64,000 bases of DNA from Oscarella lobularis. Taxonomy: Eukaryota > Porifera > Homoscleromorpha > Homosclerophorida > Oscarellidae. A program made the translations under genes and the position numbers. Under the pieces are notes generated by a model. That model was not told the origin of the DNA and did not search any database. It worked only from the letters and a program-made list of their open reading frames with translations. This document shows positions 9,228 to 20,400 of this stretch, in pieces (position 1 is the stretch's first letter; each line of letters begins with the position of its first letter). The stretch spans positions 186,001 to 250,000 of the forward strand of contig NC_089186.1 of NCBI RefSeq assembly GCF_947507565.1, read 5' to 3'.

Positions 9228-12176
9228 TTATTGATCAAGAAAGAGATTGAGAGGATTCTCAAACGGCACTCCGGCGTGGACGACCTCTTCCGCCGCTTCG
9301 CTCACACGATTCGCAACCAATTCGCGAGCCTTTCCCGTCAACGCCATCATGGTGCTGAACGAATTCTTCGCCGTGTGCGGATGCCCGTTGAACGTCTCGT
9401 GCAATTGATTGAGCAAATCCAAATAGCTGCGAGCGAATCCTTCGGCGAAAAGCCGAGCTCTCGTACCTTTTTTGAAATCGCTCACGCGAGCGTTATCCAT
9501 GACGGGATAAACGCCGTTCGGATCGAAGACGACAGCGTCACCCGTGTAGTCCCATTTACCGTTGGGACCTTTAACCAACTTCTTCCCGTAAACAATCTCG
9601 GCGAAACGATAGTAGTGAGCCACTTCCTTCTCATCATTGTCTGTGGGACCAGTGGGGCTGCATCCTTCGCCTTGTTCAACGATTTCATGGATAGCGTCAA
9701 AGGCTAAATCTAACGTAGTGACAGGCTTGACTGGTCCTCCAGGCGCATCAGTGACTTGATGAGCACCGCTGAAAGTAATCGCACTGCTGTCTACTAGTTT
9801 TTGCAAACTTTTCTTAATCCATCTGTAGAAGCTTCCAATTGTATTGTGATTCTTGTGATCATGATCTTCGCTCATTTCTGACAGCGGTATCCCGGGTTTT
9901 TCAACTTCCATAAAGACGTCTCGAATCAAGCCAATTGACAAGCGACTCAGACGAAGAGTGAGTTCGGGACGTAGACCGCCGGGCATAGGCGACGGATAAA
10001 CAGGAATAAAACTCTTTCCACGCAAATCAGGAGTAATGGGAGTGGAAAGATTCCGGCATTGGTCGATGGAATTCAAGACATTGCTAGAGAGCACAACGTG
10101 ACGCATCTCTTCTAGAAGAACAGAGCGAATAATATGGGCCACCTGCCTGTTCTGTCCCGGCTTGATAGAAAAGTAAGCATAGAGATACAATGGAATGGTC
10201 GAGTGTTCAACTTGAATAGCTAGCTGAAGAGCATTGCAAACGCCCGGTACATCATAGTACGGTCGCTCGCCCGATTTTTTATCATTCGTCTCAAGCCAAT
10301 TCGCGATCATGTTTCTCTTAGCTGTGGACAGATCCCTAATCGTAGGCATGTGCCCAGGGTCGTCTATATCGCGAAGCAGCGTATGACGTATACTATTGGC
10401 GTTATTGACGACGCTATAATAGTCGCCAAGACAGACAATTCGTCTCATCGTGGGGTACAAATCGCTGTACTGCCTAAGTATGGCATAGACGCTGCACGTT
10501 CCCTTTTCATCGGAGCCCCACCACGTCGCATCTTCGCTTTTGCACTCGAGTTTGTCGTACAAATGAAGGCTCAACGTCGACGCTATTCCTCCGTAATTCG
10601 GCTCGCGGCCTTCAGGCGGACAATAGATAACTGTGTATACTTCCCCGTCAATGAACTTGCGCGGATTTCCAGGGCCAGCAGGGATAGCTGTCAAAAGCAA
10701 CTTCGCTAGGCCTTTCTCGTCGGTATACACTTCCGTTATCCCTATATTATCATTTAGTTTAAGCGCTTTCACCACCGTCTCTTTTTTCCCTACGGGATTT
10801 TCTCTAGGAGTCCAGACGGCCTTGAAGACGATTTTGTAGGAGCACAAAGGCTTCCCGCGACGAACGGCAAAAAAATTGTAATCCAACGTGCTCCCCGGAT
10901 CCATGCGCCTCACGAATTGCGTCATAGGTCGAACAAGAACATCGATTTCGTTCATTAGCTGAAGAGCGCCCTTGGGGATTATTCCACGTTGATTGCATTT
11001 GAGTAGCTGAAAATCGTCGTCTTCGCTCACCCCCTCCGGAAGAACGAACTCCATAATATTTGTTTTGCAGACAGGCACAGTCAAATCGATAACACCGACA
11101 GTCTTGGAAGGGTCCGACTCATTGGCCTTTTTGACGGTCGCGATGCAAACGGCGTCGCCGAGGTAAGCGTTATTGTAGCCCGTGTCGTCATCCGATCGAC
11201 CGAAAGCGTTTCCAACGTCAGCCAATAACGTATGAATTTTCTCGTCTGCTTGTCTTATGACAAAGGGTATCAAATTGACGGCATTAAGTTCGGAGCCGCG
11301 AAGAAGACGACCGCGGACAAAGTTGTGCGGCTCGCCGAGCGAAGCCGGCCCAATCGTTCCACTCACGTAGCCGTACGTATAAAACGGATCGCTCTCACTC
11401 GGATGATAGTGACGAACGTCGAACTTAATCGAGAGAGTATTTCCCGATATCTCTTTGAGGTTCTGCAGGGTCGGAGAGTTCGCGTTATCCAAATTCCACT
11501 CGACGTTCTCGATGATTGACTGGTAGCTGGCGGAGAGACAGGCGTAACCCTCACAGCCACGATTATGAAAGATTCCGCTAAACGCCGCCGGTTTGAAGTC
11601 GCCCGCCACCAACGTCGGACCCTGATACGCGTCGTACGATCGAATGGCGAAACGCAGTCCGAACAGAGTCGACACAAGCTGATTTTCCGGATCCAAATTG
11701 ACCATTTTCGCCGTGACGCGCGAAACGCCCGTGTCGAGCGCTTCGCCGACGACGCCGTCGATTGTATTGCAGACGCCGACTAAGGGACACGCTTCCGTTA
11801 TGGTGACGTCGCGAAAGAGAAACGACGCCGTTCCGGTCGGATTCCAGCTCGCGTAGGCCGGATTGTAGATCAGTTGGTCGACGAGTTTGAAATTTTTCGT
11901 GTCGAAGTGGAGCGGGTTGTTGTTGACGGACGATACGTCGCTGCGAAAGAGGCCGGAGAAGGCGATTCGAGGTCGGTCCATATAGGAACGTCCCGGAGGT
12001 GCGGCGTTGCAGTCAGCCGGCGGATCCGTATCGATCTATATAGCGATCGATCGGTGATTTCATCTCGCGACACGTACGTACGAAAGCTAGACCTTGGTGT
12101 TCGCTTGAGAAACGTCCAACTGACGCTGATCCGGCGACAGGAAGTCATAATAATCATCGTGATCGAGCTTCTTCAT
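9228..12176 (-). CDS. VioB-like protein with C-terminal ferritin-like domain
   Basis: Two exons: 12093-12176 (28 residues, starting MKKLDHDDYYDF) and 9228-12035, joined by a 57-nt phase-0 intron; about 964 residues. The N-terminal part (MDRPRIAFSGLFRSDVSSVN) resembles the start of VioB, the violacein-pathway enzyme that couples oxidised tryptophan units. Residues around 600-830 form a ferritin-like domain of the iminophenyl-pyruvate dimer synthase type: QVEHSTIPLYLYAYFSI, LLEEMRHVVLSSNV, VEQGEGC and EVAHYYRFAEIV supply the Glu/His metal ligands. These family links are from memory of the families; the exact substrate is unknown. The small first exon is supported because the truncated second copy conserves its reading frame, splice sites and phase. 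Such proteins are chiefly bacterial and fungal, so the gene is a candidate for horizontal transfer. The intron shows it is not contamination. Confidence 0.75.
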
Positions 12177-13224
12177 AGACGCGGCTGAAGAGAAAACAGA
12201 GAATCACTATAGGCGACATCGCAAAGAAAGCCTATGAGTATCATTAGTGTTCAGGAGAGAACAATGGGGATTACGATATCGAAAAACGATCGCGATTTCA
12301 TCGAGTTACTCTCACCGAAGTGTTTCAACTGGTCCACCATAGAGAAGTCCGCGGCGGCTTCAAGTTTCCGTCCTCCAATTTCTGGCCAAAGCACGAAGGC
12401 CAATCTAGACAACGAGTAGAGATCTAACGCGAGAACTGCATGTACCAAGAAGTCCTGTACCAGTACGTACAAAAGAAGGTGCAGAACATACGTAGAACAC
12501 GACCGGCGAACGGCCATATATGGCGGTCTTACGAGAGGTCAAATGTTCCTCCGTCAATTAGATTAGGTAGTCAATTAATATCAAGAGTTAAGCCTACGTC
12601 ACAAACAAATAGAATCGCCACATCGTCTAACAGCGTCTTTTTTCGTCTTAATTAAACAGTCGGTGGTAGGTTCATGTATAGCTAGGAGAAGCCATACGTA
12701 TTGACTGCTGCATGGGAATTTAGAGGAATCTTCTTTAGTGTATCGTTCTTCGCTCACTATTAATTAATGAATTTTCGATAATAAACGAATTCCTACACTA
12801 ACAGAAACCTACATTACTTGATATACTCTGGGAGAAACGAACTGGTCTAAAGCACGTGTCGTCTGCTAGCTAACATTTGAGGGAAGCGAGCTACAACCTA
12901 TACCGCCCTACCTGCAAGCAACTGCTGACTAAACCTTAGTACAAGGGACAATGAACACTAGTTATACAAAGAATTTCACGCTATGACCGAATGTTGTCCC
13001 CACTACGCACTCTGCTGCGTACATACACGATTCACACGTATTTATGGGAGCTTCATGCGCCGCTGCACCATCAGCCCTCGCTCAACCCGCCCTTGATTCC
13101 TATAGTCTACGTCCAGAAATCAGAGCCCTAGTTTTGTGTCGTAAAATCGGTCTATGCCCAATTAAATTAATTAAGCGAGGGCAGTGGCACTTGCATTTCT
13201 ATGTAGGTGATCGAGGGCCCCCAA

Positions 13225-13298
13225 TAGTCTCGCGTGGCCAGACCCTTTCCCTGTGATATTTATATCAAACAGGGGAAGGGTCTGGCCACGCGAGACTA
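13225..13298. mobile_element. 74-bp foldback element with 9-bp target duplication
   Basis: Two 30-base arms (TAGTCTCGCGTGGCCAGACC... and its inverse) with a single mismatch surround a 14-base loop. GGCCCCCAA is present immediately on both sides (13216-13224 and 13299-13307). The same position in the duplicated unit and in the other spacer repeats lacks the hairpin, so it is an insertion. A 9-bp duplication is typical of Mutator-like elements. Confidence 0.85.
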
Positions 13299-13859
13299 GG
13301 CCCCCAAGAGGGCCAACTTTACTCATTCATTGAGTTGGGCCGTAATTGATGATAGAGAGAATCTTTCGCCAGTTCTAAGAAACAGAGAACGTTGCAAGGC
13401 TAAATTCGCATCGAGTTTGCTCACGAACTAACTAAATCCGACCGCTAGTCCTCCATAGGAGTTTAGCAAGGAAACTGCGGATATAAGACAGCCGATGCAG
13501 TACGGGTAGCGTGGTCTCGGCGTACCGGGGACCTGTTCACGACTTCGAAGCGATTATTGGCCTTACCGTACCTCTGCTTTGGCATTTTCGGTGTTTCGCC
13601 GGCGACTCGTTTCCCATTCCCAGACAGCGAATGCCTTTCTATCAGAGCGCGACCGCTATTTCAGTCACCGCTGTCGTTTCTCCTTAGTGCACGCTAGGAA
13701 AACTTGACCTCTTCCGCAAATACAGTACGTTAATACAGTACGTTAAATCACGGATTTATGACTATCCCGATTGAAACATTTCGAAGTTGCTGGGGTCATT
13801 GGGATCATTCCTTGGGGTCCTTGTTGTTGGTCTATAAAATTTCATGGCGCAAAGGCTCA

Positions 13860-14000
13860 GTTTCCTTGAGAAATGTCTGGTCGACGTGGGTTCGGCAAGA
13901 AAAGCGTCCTTACATAATCGAGCTTCTTTATCGACGCTGCATATAGAGGAGTCCGTGGCGGAGTAAAGTTTCCTTTCTCCAGGTCCGGGCCACGAGTCAA
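13860..14000 (-). pseudogene. Relic of the VioB-like 5' exon region
   Basis: On the minus strand this matches the first exon, its donor region and upstream leader of the VioB-like gene (CGAGCTTCTTTATCGACGC here against CGAGCTTCTTCATAGACGC at 12165 on). The ATG is changed to ATA. A similar relic lies at 16845-16980, showing the relic predates the 3-kb duplication. Confidence 0.6.
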
Positions 14001-14185
14001 CTGTCAATAAAGAAGTACAAAAATAGGAACGAAACGTAGGTGTTATTAGCCTTTTAGAAATAGTTGTAATAGTTGTAAGTGCGACAGTCATTACCGTTCG
14101 CCAGCCATTACCTCGCCTCTGACTTCCTCCGCAAATTAGTATATAGCTCAATTAATTCAATAGAAAGCGGTGAGAAGGGCCTGAT

Positions 14186-15235
14186 GCAAACGGCGTCGCC
14201 GAGATAAGCGTTATTGTAGCCCGTGTCGTCATCCGATCGACCGAAAGCGTTTCCAACGTCAGCCAATAACGTACGAATATCGTTTTTCTTGTCGGTTCGA
14301 ACGACGAACGGAATCAAATTGACGGCATTAAGATCGGAGCCGCCAAGAACGCGACCGCGTACAAAGTTGTGCGGCTCGCCGAGAGAAGCCGGCCCAATCG
14401 TTCCACTCACGTAACCGTATGTATACATGGGATCGCTCTCACTCGGATGATAGTGCCGAACGTCGAACTTAATCGAGAGAATTTTCCCATTCGCATCCGA
14501 TATCTCTTTGAGCTGCTGCAGGGTCGGAGAGACTGGATATCCTTGCCCCAGACGACGTTATCGATGATTGACTGATAGCTGGCGGAGAGATAAGGATTCC
14601 CCGCTCCGCGACGATTCTGAAAGATTCCGCTAAACGCCGCCGGTTTGAAGTCGCCCGCCACCAACGTCGGACCCTGATACGCGTCGTACGATCGAATAGC
14701 GAAACGCAGTCCAAAAAGAGTCGACACGATCTGATTCTCCGGATCCAAATCGACCATTTTCGCCGTGACGCGCGAAACGCCCGTGTCGAGCGCTTCGCCG
14801 ACGACGCCGTCGATCGTATTGCAGACGCCGACTAGGGGACACGCTTCCGTTATGGTGACGTCGCGAAAGAGAAACGATCCCGTTCCCGTCGGATTCCAGC
14901 TCGCGTACGCCGGATTGTCGACGAGTTTGAAATTTTCCGTGTCGAAGTTCTGCGGCAAGTTGTTGACGGTCGATACGTCGCTGCGAAAGAGGCCGGAGAA
15001 GGCGATGCGAGGTCGATCCATGTAGGACTTTCCGGGTGGTGTACTGCTGCACTTAGTCATATCTGGACAGCCCTATTGCGCGAGATTTTCTCTCTCAAGT
15101 CTCTTAATTCCATCTCGCGACACAACAGCTGACCTTGGTGTCGGCTTGGGAAGCGTCCAGCTGACGCTCACCCGGTGACCACATTTGAAGATGGTCATCG
15201 TGATCACGATGGTCATCGCGATCGAGTTTCTTCAT
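14186..15235 (-). pseudogene. Truncated second VioB-like copy
   Basis: Exon 1 is 15134-15235 (34 residues, starting MKKLDRDDHRDH), followed by a 61-nt phase-0 intron and exon 2 from 15072 downward. Only about the first 300 residues of the 964 remain. The coding sequence is cut at the duplication junction at 14186, so the whole ferritin-like domain is absent. Near 14528-14533 a CT-rich stretch (AGTCTCTCC) has a frameshift relative to copy 1, after which the homologous frame resumes (TYGYVSGTIGPASLGEPHNF). It may be transcribed from the duplicated promoter, but no functional product is expected. Confidence 0.8.
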
Positions 15236-15693
15236 CGACTCGGCTGAAGAGAAAAAGCAACGAATTACAACAAAGAAAGCCGATGATTGCTAATACGAGC
15301 GTTCGTGAGTATATATCGGCGTTTAGAAGAGCATTCATTGCGCAATATTGATCAAGTTGACGAGCTACCCTCACCGAAGTGTTTCAATTGGTCCAGCATA
15401 GAGGACTCCGTGGCGGCTTCAAGTTTGCGTCCCCCAATTTCCGGCCAAACCGCGAACGCCAATCTAGACGACGACTAGAGGGAGCATGACGCGAGTACTG
15501 TACTAAGAAGTGATGTACGTACAAAAGAAGACGCAGAACATCGATAGAACCCGACTGACGAACGGCCATGTGGCTGTCTCACGCACGTATTATGAGGGGT
15601 CAAGTATGAAAGGTCAAAATACTCGACGTCGTACTTGACTTCCTCCGCAAATTAGATTAGGTAGAAGAATAGTCAATTAATATCAGTGGACAC

Positions 15694-15763
15694 TAGCCTC
15701 GGAAACCCAGACTCTCCCCCAGCCTCGTAGAGCGCGCGGGGAGAGTCTGGGTTTTCGAGGCTA
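15694..15763. mobile_element. 70-bp foldback element
   Basis: Arms of about 26 bases (TAGCCTCGGAAACCCAGACT... and its inverse, with small mismatches) flank a GC-rich loop. It is absent from the equivalent place in the left duplication unit (about 12580), so it inserted after or differently from that copy. Its ends (TAG-C-CTCG) resemble those of the 74-bp element at 13225. The target duplication is not exact (GGACAC against GGTCAC). Confidence 0.7.
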
Positions 15764-16844
15764 GCCTGGTCACATATGGATCAGAATCGCAACATTGTCT
15801 GATAGGTTCATGTATAGCTAGGAGAAGCCATACGTATTGACTGCAAATTCAGAGGAATCGTCTTTAGTGTATCGCTCTTCGTTCATTATTAATGAATTTT
15901 CGATAATAAACGAATTCCTACCCTAACAGAAACCTACACTACTTGATACACTCCGGGAGAAAGGAACTGGTCTAAAGCACGTGTCGGCTGCTAGCTAATA
16001 TTTGAGGGAAGCGAGCTACAACCTACCGCCCCGCCTGCTAGCCACTGCTGACTAAACTTTAGTACAAGGGACCATGAACATTAGTTATACAAAGAATTTC
16101 AGTCACCAAACAATTCCACTATGACCGAATGTTGTTCCCACTACGCACTCTGCTGCGTACATATACGATTCACACGTCTATTTATGGGAGCTTCATGCGC
16201 CGCTGCGCTACCAGCCCTCGCTCAACCCGCCCTTGATTCCTATAGTCTACGTCCAGAAATCAGAGCCCTAGTTTTGTGTCGTAAAATCGGTCTATGCCCA
16301 AATTACGCGAGGGCAGTGGCACTTGCATTTCTATGTAGGTGATCGAGGAGAGAGAAGAAACACAGAACGTTGCAAGGCTAAATTCGCATCGAGTTTGCTC
16401 ACGAACTAACTAAATCCGACCGCTAGTCCTCCATAGGAGTTTAGCAAGGAAACTGCGGGTATAAGACAGCCGATGCAGTACGGGTAGCGTGGTCTCGGCG
16501 TACCGGGGACCTGTTCACGACTTCGAAGCGATTATCAGCCTTACCGTACCTCTGCTTTGGCATTTTCGGTGACTGAAAGAGCGGTCCCGGTCGCGCTCTA
16601 ACAGAAAGGCATTCGCTGTCTGGGAATGGGAAACGAGTCGCCAGCTGTCGCCATGCCAGTCTAAGTTTTCCTTAGTGCACGCTAGGAAAACTTGACCTCT
16701 TCCGCAAATACAGTCTTACAGTCTTACGGATTTTAGCCCGCGTATGACTATCCCGATTGAAGTTGCTGGGGTCATGGGGATCATTCCTTGGGGTCCTTGT
16801 TGAATTTCACGGCGCAAAGGCTTGCCTGAGTGTTTCCTTGAGAA

Positions 16845-16980
16845 AAGTCTGGCCGACGTGGGTTCGGCAAGAAAAGCGTCCTTACATAATCGAGCTTCTT
16901 TATCGACGCTGCATATAGAGGAGTCCGTGGCGGAGTGAAGTTTCCTTTCTCCACGTCCGGGCCACGAGTCAACTGTCAAG
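16845..16980 (-). pseudogene. Second relic of the VioB-like 5' exon region
   Basis: Duplicate of the relic at 13860-14000, carried along in the right duplication unit. No open coding exon with start codon remains. Confidence 0.55.
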
Positions 16981-17151
16981 GACAAATCAATAAAGAAGTA
17001 CAAAAATAGGAACGGAACGTAGGTGTTACTTGGCCTTTTAGAAATCGTTGTAAGTGCGACAGTCATTACCGTTCGCCAGCCATTACCTCGCCTCTGACTT
17101 CCTCCGCAAATTAGTATTAATGCAATAGAAAAGCGGTGAAAGGGGCCTGAT

Positions 17152-17477
17152 CATAGACATTATGGTCGAACGTGGCTAGACTAGGCTCCTGCAAAACAAG
17201 CTCTAAGTTACGGTTTACCAGACTAGGTTCCGCACAGCTGCAAAACAGGCTGTGAGGAAGGAACAGTTTTCCTTTCCAAGAGTGGAAAGCAAACAAATAG
17301 AACTAAATCCAGCCTTGTAATGATTCTCGATTGTGCTCCTGCAATGACGCACGCGCTTTCCGAAACGTCGACGGGGTAGTTCCGGCAATGTAAAAATTCT
17401 GCGCCTACAAAAGCTGCGTATCTGCAATGCATCGTCAGTCGCATGTGAGCAGGTAATCACAACGTTGCACAGCTGCT
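17152..17477. other. Leader region of receptor gene 1
   Basis: No gene. Just upstream of the start codon is ATGCATCGTCAGTC followed by GTGAGC and, 40 bases on, TTGCACAG. The same arrangement precedes receptor gene 2 (about 22345-22400). It could be a short upstream reading frame or a small 5'-UTR intron. Confidence 0.4.
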
Positions 17478-20400
17478 ATGCATCACGTCGCCCTTCAGTG
17501 TGTCCTGTATTTCGCTGCATTCTGCTACATTGGAAGAAGTATGACTGGTAGTTGGCAAACGGTACTACATGACGACGAAAACTGGGGGAAAAGTTCGCCC
17601 GATGGAGTAGAACGATTGCTCCGCGCTATTCCAACCGAACGCGCAGCAACCTATCGACGAAAAGCAGAGCTCGCTCACGCAAAAACTCGAATACTGTTTA
17701 TTGACTACACTGGAGTTACGTGGTCTTTCTCGCCGCGAACAGCGACATGGACGCCGCTTTCCACAACGAAAACATTTAAAAACTTGAGGAAAAATACCAT
17801 TACCAGTCTTTGCGGAACAAAAGTTGTAGCATACGGTGGATACCAAGAAATATACGATAATCCGCGTCAAAGGTTTAGTGACGCAAGGATTTCTTTATTC
17901 GACGGTGAAAGCGAAGAGTGGGCAGTTCTTAATATCAAACACGGTCCTTCTTCACGCTTCGACCACAAGGCTTTTGCGCATCCCAGAAAAGAAAGCACGT
18001 GCAAATGCAAGGAGTCATTATTTGTATACGGCGGATATAGAACTAACTATGAGCTCGATTCTAAGTATTCTTCCAGTCCTATTTTCGATGACTTTTGGGA
18101 GCTTCGGTGTGTGGACGACAGAAACATGAAATATACATGGATCAAGATAAACACTACCCTGTCGCGGCTACATTCTTTAGCCAATTGGACCGCATTTTCA
18201 GTAAGCGACGAAAAGATCTACTGGCTGACGCCTAACAGCAATAAACTGTGGATTTTTGAAGTAACGACAAATACCTGGTCTCCAAAACTAATCGACAGTG
18301 CCTGCCCAAGCCATGCAAACGTTACATTTGAGCATCAGAATGACATAGCATATGTTGAAAGCCACAAACTGGCCATATTCCAAGCAAATAATCAACTACT
18401 AGGCGTGTACCATGTAAAGGAAAATCGATTTCAATGCGTAGACATCGGAACTAACGATACGAATAAAAATATTCCGGCAAACGTTATGGTACTGGATGAG
18501 AAAATACTTCTTTTGTCACTTTCGGAGCACAGTCAAGTCCAACTTTGGGAGTTACAGAGTGAGACCAACGATCTTCTACACAGTTTGAATTCGAAAAGAA
18601 ATAGTTCGGGTTCAAGGCTATATTTTAAAGAAATTCCTTACAAAGAGAACTATCCCGTCTTCAAGTTCTATCAGTATGCAAGTATTCTTCGCATAAGCGA
18701 CGCTGTATGGTACCTCATACTTGTTGAAGACAATCAAAAGGTGCAAATGTGGCGATTCGAGATAGATAATCTTAGGTGGACTTTGTACGACCCAGATCAG
18801 ATACCAGAAACACGTAACGTACAGGCCCGTAAAACGGCTTTTACAAAGACAAAATATAGTTCGGTGGCGTACTTCGGAAGTAATCACAACTATAGTTCGT
18901 CTGGCAGTGACGATCTTTGGGTGTACGACACAAACGTACGAACATGGACAAGAGTTCCGAGTCTCGGAAACGGACCAAAAAAACTAACGTCGTTCGCTAC
19001 GATGGACTCGTTAATAAACGGAGAGCTTGTTCTTTTTGGCGGTATCGACAATAAGAAGAATTCGCTTTGGGTAGCAACGGTCAATTTCAGTCGCATAAAA
19101 GCAACATGGAAAAGAATTTGTTGCAACGGACCAGAGGCACAAGAGCCTACAAAGCATCTAAACCGGTGGTCAAGCGCTGTATGGAATAACGCGTTCTACG
19201 TGTACTTTGGAAAAAAAAATGCTTCTTGTGAATGGACAACGTATTATACAAAACTGGGCATTAGCGAACTGAAGTGGAATTCTGTTTCAATTTACAATTT
19301 TCACTCTATGAAAGATATTTCAAAAGAGTTCTGCTATAAGCCAAGCACAGCAGTTGGTCGTTTTGCTATCACAGCATTAGAGAACGGGGACCTTCTAATA
19401 AAAGATCTCAGCCACAAGAAATTGACAAGAATAATAAAGTCGCGTGAAACAGTGTCTACTTGGAAACAAATACTTGTAGGTAGCGGCGATAAAATTTACA
19501 GTTTTATAACGGCGCCATCGAATGTGCCTAACACGCCTGCTATACGTCGTTTAGAACGTTTCCAACTTGCAGGATGCGAACCTGGGATGAACAGTTCCGA
19601 CTACATCCATTATCCGTGTCGTCCATGCCCAATGGGACAATACAGTGATCGTTACGGTGCTAGTACTTGCACCGATTGTCCACCCGGTTTGGTAACAAGA
19701 ACAAAGAGATCGATTTCCAAAAGAAATTGCACGTGTCCGGTCGGAAAATGCCCCAATGGAATATGTATTGTACAAAGCAACTACACAACCCACTGCATTT
19801 GCAAGAAAAGATACGTTGGCCCATCGTGCGAAACACCAAAGTATACCATACATATAGCAGCAGTAGCAGGAGCAGTAGCAGCAGTGCTCTTAATCGCTGC
19901 CTTTCTATACTGCATGAAGCGCGTCAGAAAACATCTCAATATGGCCCAGTACACGAGAACCGAATTGGAAATCGCTGAAAAAACGGTCGCTCAACTATCC
20001 GACATTTGGTCAGTAGACGAAAAGGAAGTAGTATTTGACCACATGATCGGCCAGGGATCGTTTGGCGACGTGTGGACCGCTCAATACCGCGATCAGACCG
20101 TCGCCGTCAAAATTCTCAAAATAAAGAAGGAGAATTGCACCAACGAGCAACTACAAGAATTCAAAGAAGAGGGCGAGTTGCTTCGATCAATTTTCCACGC
20201 CAATATCGTTCGTTTCATTGGTACTGGAAAGACAGCCGATAACAAACCGCTCATCGTTCTGGAGTACATGGAACGAGGGTCGGTTCGAAAAGAGTTGGAT
20301 GAAAAGCACGCCGATCATCCTATGGAGATCGCGCTTCAGGTCAAATACGCGCTACACGCGGCCAAGGGAATGCGTCATCTCCACCGCATCAATCAAATGC

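Larger units (their letters stand above)
11145..14185. repeat. Tandem duplication, left unit (3041 bp)
   Basis: This unit runs from inside the VioB-like gene through its upstream region. It is followed directly by a diverged second unit. The breakpoint is readable: GAT followed by GCAAACGGCG occurs inside the gene (11142 on) and again at 14183, while the ancestral right end reads GGGCCTGAT then CATAGAC at 17149-17151. Three bases (GAT) are shared at the junction. Confidence 0.85.
14186..17151. repeat. Tandem duplication, right unit (2966 bp)
   Basis: Second copy of the unit at 11145-14185, holding the truncated VioB-like copy, its upstream region and a copy of the spacer repeat. It differs by substitutions, small indels and copy-specific foldback insertions. 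After 17151 sequence similarity to the left unit ends. Confidence 0.85.

Noticed and set aside
12234-12517. Small gene conserved between the duplication units (WPEIGGRKLEAA on the minus strand, SPKCFNWS on the plus strand)
   Set aside because: Open on both strands, changes do not favour one frame, and the flanking sequence shifts. More likely conserved because the duplication is young; left as part of the duplicated upstream region.
9228-17151. Bacterial contamination
   Set aside because: The gene has a spliceosomal intron with conserved sites in two copies and shares spacer repeats with the receptor array.
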